Assembly (NCBI GenBank): GCA_017383325.1
Contig: JAFNYG010000003.1
Location: 1 to 7,476 of the forward strand
Direction: 5' to 3'
DNA from: Alphaproteobacteria bacterium
GTDB taxonomy: Bacteria > Pseudomonadota > Alphaproteobacteria > Rs-D84
Length of the DNA: 7,476 bases
Part shown: one piece after another, positions 1-6,088 of the stretch
Layout: the number at the start of each line of letters is the position of its first letter
Position numbering within the stretch: position 1 is the stretch's first letter
Notes under the pieces: model-generated
What the model was told of the DNA's origin: nothing
What the model saw: only the letters and a program-made list of their open reading frames with translations
Database searches by the model: none
Program-made: the position numbers and the translations under genes

Positions 1-95
1 AACTCTCTTAACATTCACACATGATTCTACGAAAAATTCCGTTTTTTTTCAACACAAAACACATCATCTGTCGCATTTTATTATCCCACATCTGG
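1..95. other. Left-edge stretch downstream of the envC-like gene
   Basis: No supported gene lies here. On the minus strand the only ATG-initiated frame closes after 22 codons and has no convincing ribosome binding site. A short open frame could begin at the ATG at positions 14-12 and run off the window, but nothing supports it. There is no strong terminator after the envC-like stop codon, so the minus-strand transcript may continue beyond the left edge. Confidence 0.4.
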
Positions 96-1169
96 TTATT
101 CGTCTTTGAACAACCTGGCTGGATCAACAGCTTTGTTTCCGCGTCGCACCTCCAGATACATTTCTGGCTTATCCGGGTTCATGCGCCCAATTGGTTCACC
201 GGCCAGAACCTCTTGTTCCAATGCGACATCAATACTGCCCAGATTTGTCATAACCGTATTATATCCATTTTTATGCGACATAATTATCACCTTGCCAAAT
301 CCACGGAAATTATCTGCGAACTTTACGACACCATCCGCAGGCGCCATAACCAGCGCATCACCACGCGTACGCACGCGCCATCCGTCCGAATTCAACCCCA
401 GCGCTGTTTTTTCACCAAATCTGACCACAACGCGTCCACGAACCGGCAAATTCAGCTTGCGACGTGAAAAACGTGCATCCCCCGACATTTCAGAACTCCC
501 CACACCTGCTGACAACTCAGAAATACTTTTTGCGCGCGCGGACAGTTCGCGCAATTTTTTCTGCAGTGCCGAATGCTGATTTTTCAGTTTTTCATTTTGC
601 GCACTGCGCGTTTTCAGCAATTTATCCAATTCTTTTTTTTCTTTTTCATACTTCTTGGCTGTCCTGTCTAATTTTTCTTTTTCAGTTGCGCGCATATCGC
701 GAATTTTTTCTAGTTCGCGCACTTGTTCTGCGGCCCGTTCGATTTCCGCATCCAGTTGTTGCGCCGTACCAGACAACACCGCCGACATCAGGACATATTT
801 GCGCATATCATCTGTTTCGAAACTGGGGTGTGCTGCAACAAACAGTATACTGGCAGTGGCATCTGCGACACGTCCCCTGTTTGCGTCCATTTCGGCTGTA
901 ATTTTCGTACGCTGCGCATCCAGTTCTGCAATTTTTTTTGCCATACCTGCCCGTTGTTCTTCCAGCGTACTGACCTTGTCCGCGGCACGCACCAAATCTT
1001 TTTTTGTCTTTGACACTTCTTTATCTGATGTTTTGACCTGCTGTTCCAGTTTTTTATTTTGCTGTTCTGTCTGCCTTATCTGGGCATTTATCTTAGACAG
1101 CTCGCTGGCCCCCAGGCATGGCGCTGTAAAAATCATCAACAAAGAATATACGGCAAAAAATTTCTTCAT
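96..1169 (-). CDS. envC: EnvC-like murein hydrolase activator (degenerate M23/LytM protein)
   Basis: This encodes a 357-aa exported protein. Residues 1-20 form a signal peptide (MKKFF start, hydrophobic core, cleavage near CLGA/SE). Residues about 22-225 are rich in Lys, Glu and Gln with heptad character, a long coiled coil. Residues 241-357 match the LytM/M23 fold (LPVRGRVVVRFGEK at its start, EVRRGNKAVDP near its end). Active M23 enzymes use an H-x-G-x-D motif and an H-x-H motif to hold zinc. Here these places read NSDGW (260-264) and EMYLEVR (336-342), and the upstream Tyr-x-His site reads TNL (308-310), so the metal ligands appear lost. EnvC-family members of this kind activate periplasmic amidases that split septal peptidoglycan during division. 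The ATG overlaps the tyrS stop by one base (TAATG), which suggests translational coupling and fixes the start. The symbol reflects the family; an LdpF-type alphaproteobacterial homologue is the same idea. Confidence 0.85.
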   Translation of the reverse strand: MKKFFAVYSLLMIFTAPCLGASELSKINAQIRQTEQQNKKLEQQVKTSDKEVSKTKKDLVRAADKVSTLEEQRAGMAKKIAELDAQRTKITAEMDANRGRVADATASILFVAAHPSFETDDMRKYVLMSAVLSGTAQQLDAEIERAAEQVRELEKIRDMRATEKEKLDRTAKKYEKEKKELDKLLKTRSAQNEKLKNQHSALQKKLRELSARAKSISELSAGVGSSEMSGDARFSRRKLNLPVRGRVVVRFGEKTALGLNSDGWRVRTRGDALVMAPADGVVKFADNFRGFGKVIIMSHKNGYNTVMTNLGSIDVALEQEVLAGEPIGRMNPDKPEMYLEVRRGNKAVDPARLFKDE

Positions 1170-2383
1170 TATTTTGTTATCACTTTCAAGAAAACCTTTT
1201 TACCTTTCTGCACCATAAATTCTGGGGCAACTGTCACAATGGCGCGCGGATCGGTAATTTTATCACCATCGATTTGAATACCGCCCTGTTCAACCATACG
1301 CCGTGCCTCGGACTTTGATGGGAACAGCTTTGTCGCGCACAGGAAATCCAAGATTCCCATATCCCCCGCCATATCAATTTCCACACTTGGTATATTTGCA
1401 GAATTTGCCCCACCACTGAACAAAGCATTTGCTGTTTCTTCGGCGGCAACGGCGGCATCATGTCCATGTGCAATTTCGGTCGCTGCAAACGCCAAAACCT
1501 TCTTGGCCATATTTAATTCCGCCCCCTGCAATGCGGACAAACGCGCAATTTCATCCAGCGGGATTTCCGTAAATATTTTCAAGAACTTTTCCACCAAATC
1601 ATCTGATATATTGCGGAAATATTGATAGTATTCATATGGCGACGTCTTGTCTTCGTTCACCCAAACCGCATTTCCCGCAGATTTCCCAATTTTGTTTCCG
1701 GCCGCATCCGTAATCAGGGATGTAGATAACACAAACGCTTCTTTCCCCAGCTTTTTACGTATCAGTTCAATCCCCATAATTGCGTTACCCCACTGGTCTG
1801 CGCCACAGGTCTGCAAAATGCAATTATGTTCCTTGTACAGCGTCAGAAAATCCACCGCCTGGAATGTCATATAATTAAACTCTAAGAATGTCATACCATT
1901 ATCCAATCTGCGCTTTACAGAATCCATAGACAACATTCGTGGCACTGTAAAATCCATACCAAAATCACGCAAGAAATCCAAATGCCCATAATTTTTCATC
2001 CAATCATAGTTATCAACCATCAGTGCATCCGACGCACCATCGCCAAACTTGAAAAATTTTGAAAAAGATTTTTTCAGCCCCGCAACATTTTTTGCCAGAA
2101 TTTCTTCTGTCATCATCGGGCGCCCTGAATCACGACCCGACGGGTCACCAATACGTCCCGTCGCACCACCGACCAGTGTAATTGGCTTGTGCCCATATTT
2201 CTGCAACCATCGCATCATCATCACCGGCACCAAATGCCCCACATGCAACGAATCGGCTGTCGGATCCGAACCCAAATACGCCGTAATTTTACCCGCATTC
2301 AATGCATCATTTAAACCGTCCAAATTTGATGTCTGATTAATAAATCCACGTTCCTGTAATTCAACCAATAATTCGTTTTGCAT
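1169..2383 (-). CDS. tyrS: Tyrosyl-tRNA synthetase
   Basis: This encodes a 404-aa class I aminoacyl-tRNA synthetase that charges tRNA-Tyr with tyrosine in the cytoplasm. The length is usual for the TyrRS type with a C-terminal S4 domain. Visible landmarks are the HIGH-type signature HVGH (47-50) within DPTADSLHVGH, the GATGRIGDPSGR loop (73-84), the tyrosine-pocket region CGADQWGN (193-200), and the KMSKS-type loop KIGKS (231-235). An S4-like RNA-binding domain spans about 345-404 (FPSKSEARRMVEQGGIQIDG). The ATG at 2383 is preceded by AAGGA at good spacing and by a clear promoter. It is the first gene of a two-gene transcript with the envC-like gene, which it overlaps by one base. No T-box or attenuator-like leader is seen; the predicted leader is only about 22 nt. 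Confidence 0.97.
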   Translation of the reverse strand: MQNELLVELQERGFINQTSNLDGLNDALNAGKITAYLGSDPTADSLHVGHLVPVMMMRWLQKYGHKPITLVGGATGRIGDPSGRDSGRPMMTEEILAKNVAGLKKSFSKFFKFGDGASDALMVDNYDWMKNYGHLDFLRDFGMDFTVPRMLSMDSVKRRLDNGMTFLEFNYMTFQAVDFLTLYKEHNCILQTCGADQWGNAIMGIELIRKKLGKEAFVLSTSLITDAAGNKIGKSAGNAVWVNEDKTSPYEYYQYFRNISDDLVEKFLKIFTEIPLDEIARLSALQGAELNMAKKVLAFAATEIAHGHDAAVAAEETANALFSGGANSANIPSVEIDMAGDMGILDFLCATKLFPSKSEARRMVEQGGIQIDGDKITDPRAIVTVAPEFMVQKGKKVFLKVITK

Positions 2384-2391
2384 ATGTCTTC

Positions 2392-2407
2392 CTTAATTTC
2401 GATTAAG
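2392..2407. repeat. Small inverted repeat next to the tyrS ribosome binding site
   Basis: CTTAAT (2392-2397) and ATTAAG (2402-2407) are perfect inverted arms around a 4-nt loop. The arm nearest the gene overlaps the tyrS ribosome binding site. Because transcription is predicted to start near 2405, only part of the outer arm would be in the RNA, so a regulatory role is uncertain. An operator role in DNA is equally possible. Confidence 0.3.
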
Positions 2408-2411
2408 ATAA

Positions 2412-2440
2412 ATACTAGCACGCATTTACGCCCCATGCAA
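2412..2440 (-). promoter_or_regulatory. Sigma70-type promoter of tyrS-envC
   Basis: Reading the minus strand, a -35 box TTGCAT (2440-2435) is separated by exactly 17 nt from a -10 box TAGTAT (2417-2412). The -10 box is preceded by TGC, giving an extended -10 element. Transcription is expected to begin near 2405, leaving a short leader that carries the AAGGA ribosome binding site. Confidence 0.8.
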
Positions 2441-2479
2441 GGGTTTGCCAAAAAAGTATTTTATTTCACCTAAAAATCC

Positions 2480-2488
2480 TGCTAATGT
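2480..2488 (+). promoter_or_regulatory. Candidate extended -10 promoter of rnhB
   Basis: TGCTAATGT (2480-2488) resembles an extended -10 element (TGn followed by TAATGT) and has the same TGC lead as the tyrS promoter on the other strand. The -35 position (2460-2465, TTTATT) is weak. If used, transcription would start at about 2495, directly at the rnhB ATG. Confidence 0.4.
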
Positions 2489-2495
2489 GCAAACT

Positions 2496-3122
2496 ATGAC
2501 AAAACAGATACCGGACTTTTCATTGGAAATTGCGTGCGGCGCAAATCTTGTTGCCGGCCTGGACGAGGCTGGCCGTGGTCCCCTGTGTGGCCCCGTTGTG
2601 GCGGCGGCGGTAATATTTCCGCGCTACGACATTGAAATCCCCGTAATAATACGTGATTCCAAACAGATGACCGCCCCCCAACGTGCCGCCGCATACGATT
2701 GGATTACCCAAAACACTATCTGGTCGGTCGCCCAATGCAGTCCATCTGAAATTGATGAACTAAATATCCTGTGGGCATCTATGACGGCAATGAAACGTGC
2801 GGTTGATAAATTAAACAAACAACCAGACCACTGCCTGGTCGACGGGAACAGATTGCCGCGCGATTTAACTGGCACCTCTGTTGTACGTGGCGACGCAAAA
2901 TCATTATCGATTGCCGCCGCATCCATTATTGCCAAAGAAACCCGTGATAAAATTATGCATGACCTATCCCGTCAATTTCCACAATACGGCTGGGATAAAA
3001 ATGCGGGATATCCGACAAAATCACATTTGCAGGCAATCGACCAATATGGTATAAATGAACACTATCGAAAAAGCTTCAGACCGATTAAGGAAAGGATAAA
3101 ACATGAAACTGCGCACGATTGA
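2496..3122 (+). CDS. rnhB: Ribonuclease HII
   Basis: This encodes a 208-aa RNase HII, which cuts the RNA strand of RNA:DNA hybrids and starts removal of single ribonucleotides misincorporated in DNA. From the chosen ATG, the acidic catalytic residues fall in GLDEAGRGPLCGP (D23, E24), LVDGN (D116) and RGDAKSLSIAAASIIAK (D133), with the substrate-sensing GYPTK.H motif at 171-177. The length is normal for the family. A TTG at 2445 would add 17 residues, but its AAGGG is only about 1 nt away and the extra residues are unlike the family, so the ATG at 2496 is preferred. No ribosome binding site precedes this ATG, which fits a leaderless transcript. The last 20 nt overlap the start of pgk, so the two are probably co-transcribed. 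Confidence 0.94.
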   Translation: MTKQIPDFSLEIACGANLVAGLDEAGRGPLCGPVVAAAVIFPRYDIEIPVIIRDSKQMTAPQRAAAYDWITQNTIWSVAQCSPSEIDELNILWASMTAMKRAVDKLNKQPDHCLVDGNRLPRDLTGTSVVRGDAKSLSIAAASIIAKETRDKIMHDLSRQFPQYGWDKNAGYPTKSHLQAIDQYGINEHYRKSFRPIKERIKHETAHD

Positions 3123-4272
3123 AAATCTTGATTTACGTGGCAAATACGTATTATTGCGTGACGATTTTAACGTACAGATTGTTGACGGCGAAATCACAGA
3201 ACCATTCAGAATTAACGAAAGCATGCCAACCATAAACGCCCTGCGCGCGGCCGGTGCCCGAATTGCGATTGTCGCACACCGTGGTCGTCCACAGGGAACC
3301 CACAACATGGAATACACGCTGCAACCAATTGCGGATTATATGGGCATTAAATTGATTTCCGATTGCCTGGACAAATCGTTTTTATCAGACATGCACGATG
3401 GCGACATTGTATTACTAGAAAACGTCCGATTTTATGCAGGCGAAGAAAAAAATGACCCTGCATTTTCTGCAGATTTGGCGCGCGGTTTTGATATATTTGT
3501 AAACGACGCATTTGCTGTATCACACCGTGCCCACGCCAGCACTGTTGGCGTTGCCGAAATTTTGCCGTCATATGCCGGCAAACTGTTGGCATCTGAAATC
3601 GAACATTTAACAGCGGTCATGGAAAACCCGGCACGTCCCCTGGTATCAATTGTCGCCGGCAGCAAGGTTTCCACAAAAATCGGCGTGTTAAAGGCCCTGG
3701 CCAAACTGTCCGACACATTAATCATTGGTGGTGCATTGGGCACAACATTTAACTATGCAACCGGCGCACGTGTTGGCAATTCGTTATTCGAACCCGACCA
3801 GCGTGATACCGCCCTGGAAATACTGTCATTTGCCCAGTCGAACAATTGCACGGTATTATTGCCCCTGGACAAGGGTGTTGCCAAAACATTTGCCCGCGAC
3901 GCGTCGCGCACCAACCGCGACATTGACGAAATTGCGGACGACGATGTAATTATTGATGCCGGCATAAAAACCACCGAACGTGACGTTGCGGCGATTCGTT
4001 CTGCGCGCACTGTGATTTGGAATGGCACCGTTGGCATGGCCGAATGGTCACCGACATGGTCATACGGTTCATTTGCATTGGCCCGTGCGATTGCCGAACA
4101 AACACGCGCCGGCAAATTAACCAGCATTGTTGGCGGTGGCGACACTGTTGCAGCGCTGTCGGCATGCGGCGTCAAAGATGACATCACATACGTATCGACT
4201 GGTGGCGGCGCATTCCTGGAATTTATCGAAGGTCGTACCCTGCCGGGCATTGCGATATTATCAGACAAATAA
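3103..4272 (+). CDS. pgk: Phosphoglycerate kinase
   Basis: This encodes a 389-aa cytoplasmic glycolytic enzyme that transfers phosphate between 1,3-bisphosphoglycerate and ADP. The N-domain shows RDDFNV (19-24), FRINESMPTI (35-44), HRGRP (59-63) and LLENVRFYAGEEKNDPAF (104-121). The C-domain shows VAGSKVSTKIGVL (184-196), GGALGTTFN (209-217), GGGDTVAAL (344-352) and STGGGAFLEFIEGRTLPGI (365-383). The ATG has an AAGGAAAGGA ribosome binding site (3087-3096) and lies inside the 3' end of rnhB. Several usually fixed residues differ: DIGP is DAGI (285-288), WNGPxGxFE is WNGTVGMAE (306-314), and the helix-start GT is GS (322-323). Overall length and the 3-phosphoglycerate-binding arginine and histidine motifs are preserved, so an active but divergent enzyme is the likeliest reading. 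Confidence 0.95.
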   Translation: MKLRTIENLDLRGKYVLLRDDFNVQIVDGEITEPFRINESMPTINALRAAGARIAIVAHRGRPQGTHNMEYTLQPIADYMGIKLISDCLDKSFLSDMHDGDIVLLENVRFYAGEEKNDPAFSADLARGFDIFVNDAFAVSHRAHASTVGVAEILPSYAGKLLASEIEHLTAVMENPARPLVSIVAGSKVSTKIGVLKALAKLSDTLIIGGALGTTFNYATGARVGNSLFEPDQRDTALEILSFAQSNNCTVLLPLDKGVAKTFARDASRTNRDIDEIADDDVIIDAGIKTTERDVAAIRSARTVIWNGTVGMAEWSPTWSYGSFALARAIAEQTRAGKLTSIVGGGDTVAALSACGVKDDITYVSTGGGAFLEFIEGRTLPGIAILSDK

Positions 4273-4304
4273 AAATCCCCCGATTGGGGGATTTTTATTT
4301 GTCT
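4263..4304. terminator. Strong bidirectional terminator between pgk and the converging gene
   Basis: A perfect 19-bp stem (4263-4281 with 4286-4304) closes a GATT loop. The core is five C:G pairs flanked by A:T-rich arms, so both strands end in a T-rich tract after the GC core. The stem begins inside the last codons of pgk. It lies between the pgk stop and the stop of the converging gene at 4317, so it can serve both. Confidence 0.93.
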
Positions 4305-4316
4305 TACATCATCTGA

Positions 4317-5471
4317 TTATTGGATACCGACGCGGAACTGGTCACCCCATTGTGCGACATTCTGTCCACCAATGGTACATTTAATATCTTCAAAGCCACT
4401 TTCGACCTGATTCTTTTTTACGACATTACTGGTAATCAGACCACCTGCGGTTCCCAAAACAACGGCCGCGATCGAATCGGATGCCAAACGCGCAGTATTA
4501 AAATTGCCTTCTTCGTCCTTCCAAACACTGACATCCCCGCGGAATTTATCATGAATACCCTTTAACACAGCATACGCAGTATCTATCTTTTTCTTTGCTG
4601 TATCCTGGATACGTTGTGCAGCGGCCTCGGCGGTTTCTACACATTCACCATCTTGATACACATATCCACTTTGCGTACATTCACACGTTTGTTGTGTTGT
4701 GATACGCGCCTTGCCCTGTGCGATTAAAACCTTGCAATCTGCATACCAGGCTTTTTCCTGGCATTTACCTGCAGTGACATTAAATTCGTGTGTCATCGGT
4801 GTCATAGAATTTTTATCACAAACACACTGTCCCTGCGCTTCATTCCATGTTGCATTTGGTTCCTGGTCGCATAATTCACGCAGTTTTGTAGCATCTGTTT
4901 TTTTACATCCCTGTTTTTTATCTGCATTCCATTCATACCCATCCAAGCAAGTACACACACCACCAGATTGTTTCAACCCCTTGTTGGCACTGCATTCACA
5001 CTTTCCACCCGACCAGGTTCCACCCGATTTTTCACAATCACTTCTCCGTTGATTTGCCCCCCCTGAACCACTTCCAGAACCTCCAGATGTATTTGATTGT
5101 TTCCTTTGATTTGTCCCACTTGAACCACTTCCAGAACCCCCAGATGTATTTGATTGTTTCCTTATACATTTTTTGCGCTTACTGTTCGGCACATACGAAT
5201 CTGCACAAGAATTATCATTCAGTTTCACATTCCAACCTGCTAATTCACAAATAAAAGTACACTGTGCGTCTTCTTTCAGATGTCCATAGCTTTCCAATGG
5301 ACTAATCACATCAAGTATCTTACAACCACCTGTCCCCCTTGCCCCAAGTTCCGCAAGACTGTGATCTTCATATCTACAGTTGCGGTTCGCTTTACTGTTC
5401 TTAGTCTCAGCCCCACAGGCCCCAGCAGAAATAACCGCCAACAAAACCGCAAAAAAACACGTATTTTTCAT
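4317..5471 (-). CDS. Secreted cysteine-rich protein with Ser/Gly linker repeats, function unknown
   Basis: I do not recognise this as a named gene. It encodes 384 aa. Residues 1-22 are a signal peptide (MKNTCFFAVLLAVISAGACG); AGAC is a poor lipobox, so a soluble or helix-anchored periplasmic or outer-surface protein is likelier than a lipoprotein. An N-terminal domain has cysteines at 32, 50, 71, 75, 89 and 102. Two 19-residue units (105-142) of Ser, Gly, Asn and Gln form a flexible linker. Residues 146-277 carry 14 cysteines, often as C-x-C pairs (158/160, 173/175, 216/218, 263/265), resembling EGF-like disulfide modules. An Ala/Lys-rich helix (280-310), a hydrophobic stretch (334-351) and a C-terminal tail with one cysteine (365) follow. 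The ATG at 5471 is chosen because it starts the signal peptide and lies downstream of a good promoter. The in-frame GTG at 5552 sits at the predicted transcription start. The ribosome binding site is weak (GGGCGGA). Confidence 0.8.
   Translation of the reverse strand: MKNTCFFAVLLAVISAGACGAETKNSKANRNCRYEDHSLAELGARGTGGCKILDVISPLESYGHLKEDAQCTFICELAGWNVKLNDNSCADSYVPNSKRKKCIRKQSNTSGGSGSGSSGTNQRKQSNTSGGSGSGSGGANQRRSDCEKSGGTWSGGKCECSANKGLKQSGGVCTCLDGYEWNADKKQGCKKTDATKLRELCDQEPNATWNEAQGQCVCDKNSMTPMTHEFNVTAGKCQEKAWYADCKVLIAQGKARITTQQTCECTQSGYVYQDGECVETAEAAAQRIQDTAKKKIDTAYAVLKGIHDKFRGDVSVWKDEEGNFNTARLASDSIAAVVLGTAGGLITSNVVKKNQVESGFEDIKCTIGGQNVAQWGDQFRVGIQ
5050..5163 (-). repeat. Tandem duplication of a 57-bp unit
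   Basis: Two adjacent copies, 5050-5106 and 5107-5163, match at 53 of 57 positions. Each encodes 19 residues of the pattern KQSNTSGGSGSG..G.NQR in the linker of the cysteine-rich secreted protein. The unit keeps the reading frame, so copy number could change linker length without breaking the gene. Confidence 0.9.
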
Positions 5472-5557
5472 AAAAAATCCGCCCAATTTATTTCCAGTAA
5501 TGAAATCAGGATTATCAAATCCGGACCCCACAATATTTCCTGTTAATATCACTCGAT

Positions 5558-5586
5558 ATAATAAAATATTTCCCTCATTCGGTCCA
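5558..5586 (-). promoter_or_regulatory. Promoter of the cysteine-rich secreted protein gene
   Basis: On the minus strand, TGGACC (5586-5581) and TATTAT (5563-5558) are spaced by 17 nt. The predicted start near 5551 leaves a leader of about 80 nt before the ATG at 5471. This also argues against translation from the GTG at 5552. Confidence 0.6.
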
Positions 5587-5610
5587 GGGATTATTTACAT
5601 CTGCCGCACA

Positions 5611-5635
5611 AAAATCCCCCCAATTACATTGGGGG
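5611..5635 (-). terminator. Terminator of the 35-aa Cys4 protein gene
   Basis: An 8-bp stem of CCCCCAAT (5617-5624) and ATTGGGGG (5628-5635) has a 3-nt loop. On the minus strand it is followed by GATTTTTG, a usable T-tract, 12 nt after the stop codon of the small gene. It also insulates the secreted-protein promoter immediately downstream. On the plus strand the following AATAATTTTTATT may also support termination. Confidence 0.8.
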
Positions 5636-5646
5636 AATAATTTTTA

Positions 5647-5754
5647 TTATTTGTCACAATTCTTTTTATCCATTTCCGGCTTTTTATTACAGCCTGAATC
5701 GTGCATATTGGAACAGTTTTTACATTTCCCTTGTTTATGTTCTGTTTTTGACAT
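5647..5754 (-). CDS. 35-aa cysteine-rich mini-protein (Cys4), function unknown
   Basis: This is a short gene that length cut-offs would miss. It encodes MSKTEHKQGKCKNCSNMH followed by a lysine-rich tail, 35 aa in all, ending in two consecutive TAA stops. Cysteines fall at 11, 14, 22 and 33 (C-x2-C, then two single cysteines), with a histidine at 18. The layout could bind a zinc ion or other metal, or form disulfides. There is no signal peptide or membrane segment, and the protein is very hydrophilic. The ATG at 5754 has an AGAGGA ribosome binding site about 7 nt upstream. A -35/-10 pair and a 16-bp palindrome precede it and a GC-rich hairpin with a T-tract follows, so it is a complete single-gene transcription unit. 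I see no named family. Possible roles include metal binding or storage, or acting as a small regulator; these are guesses. Confidence 0.68.
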   Translation of the reverse strand: MSKTEHKQGKCKNCSNMHDSGCNKKPEMDKKNCDK

Positions 5755-5784
5755 TTTTCATCCTCTTTTGTTTTGTATTGTTAA

Positions 5785-5800
5785 TTGTGTCCGGACACAA
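5785..5800. promoter_or_regulatory. Perfect 16-bp palindrome, candidate operator
   Basis: TTGTGTCCGGACACAA is a perfect dyad. Relative to the predicted start of the 35-aa gene (about 5796) it covers roughly -4 to +12, the classic place for a repressor to block RNA polymerase. The dimeric regulator that would bind it is not identified. A role as an RNA hairpin is less likely because half of it would be at or before the 5' end. Confidence 0.55.
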
Positions 5801-5802
5801 AA

Positions 5803-5831
5803 ATAATACCCCAGCCCACACGCCACAACAA
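5803..5831 (-). promoter_or_regulatory. Promoter of the 35-aa Cys4 protein gene
   Basis: On the minus strand TTGTTG (5831-5826) and TATTAT (5808-5803) are separated by 17 nt. The -10 box is good and the -35 is partial. Transcription should start near 5796, inside the palindrome, leaving a leader of about 42 nt with an AGAGGA ribosome binding site. Confidence 0.6.
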
Positions 5832-5850
5832 TACGTGTCTTTTCCCAAAA

Positions 5851-5929
5851 CGCCCCCTGTCATCCCGCATCCAGCCCCCCCGGCCTGCAGCCATTCCCCC
5901 ACAGAGGGGGGCGTTGCCCCACAGGGCAA
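5851..5929. repeat. GC-rich intergenic patch with nested inverted repeats
   Basis: This short block is far richer in G+C than its flanks. CGCCCCC (5851-5857) pairs with GGGGGCG (5907-5913). Inside, CCCCC (5896-5900) can pair alternatively with GGGGG (5906-5910), and GGC/GCC arms flank CTGCA (5882-5892). Beside it TTGCCC (5914-5919) and GGGCAA (5924-5929) form a separate hairpin with a CACA loop. No good gene covers it. It may be a small palindromic repeat of the REP or MITE kind, but only one copy is in view. Confidence 0.45.
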
Positions 5930-5962
5930 ATCACCATGAATACAAATCCCTAAAAAAAGTAT

Positions 5963-5991
5963 TTGTAATTTTCATTTACCTGAATTAATAT
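5963..5991 (+). promoter_or_regulatory. Promoter of tRNA-Pro
   Basis: TTGTAA (5963-5968) and TAATAT (5986-5991) are spaced by 17 nt. The expected start near 5998 is about 6 nt before the mature tRNA 5' end. A 7-bp inverted repeat (TACAAAT 5941-5947, ATTTGTA 5961-5967) overlaps the -35 box. Confidence 0.65.
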
Positions 5992-6003
5992 CTGCATACG
6001 TTT

Positions 6004-6080
6004 CGGGGTGTAGCTCAGCCTGGTAGAGTACTTGCATGGGGTGCAAGGGGTCGCAGGTTCGATTCCTGTCACCCCGACCA
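6004..6080 (+). tRNA. tRNA-Pro, anticodon GGG
   Basis: A complete 77-nt cloverleaf. The acceptor stem CGGGGTG (6004-6010) pairs with CACCCCG (6070-6076), then discriminator A and an encoded CCA end (6078-6080). The D-arm is GCTC/GAGT. The anticodon stem CTTGC (6031-6035) pairs with GCAAG (6043-6047) around the loop ATGGGGT, which places GGG at 6038-6040. The T-arm GCAGG-TTCGATT-CCTGT is standard. It reads proline CCC and CCU codons. The first base C opposite G at 72 is typical of bacterial tRNA-Pro. It has its own promoter and terminator, so it is a single-gene unit. Confidence 0.97.
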
Positions 6081-6088
6081 TAAAAATT

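Noticed and set aside
20..60. AT-rich inverted repeat after the envC-like gene as a terminator
   Set aside because: The stem is only about 6 A:T-rich pairs with an 8-nt loop, too weak to call.
2445..2495. A TTG start for RNase HII
   Set aside because: The AAGGG is almost touching the TTG, and the added residues do not look like the family.
5472..5552. A GTG start adding 27 residues to the secreted cysteine-rich protein
   Set aside because: It would bury the signal peptide inside the protein and lies at the predicted transcription start; the ATG at 5471 is better.
5735..5929. A 64-codon minus-strand frame starting in the GC-rich patch
   Set aside because: It reads across the palindrome and the promoter of the 35-aa gene, has no ribosome binding site, and its sequence reflects the GC-rich patch and not a protein.
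6004..6080. tRNA 3' end as a phage or island attachment site
   Set aside because: No second copy of the T-arm/acceptor sequence and no integrase gene are visible in the window.
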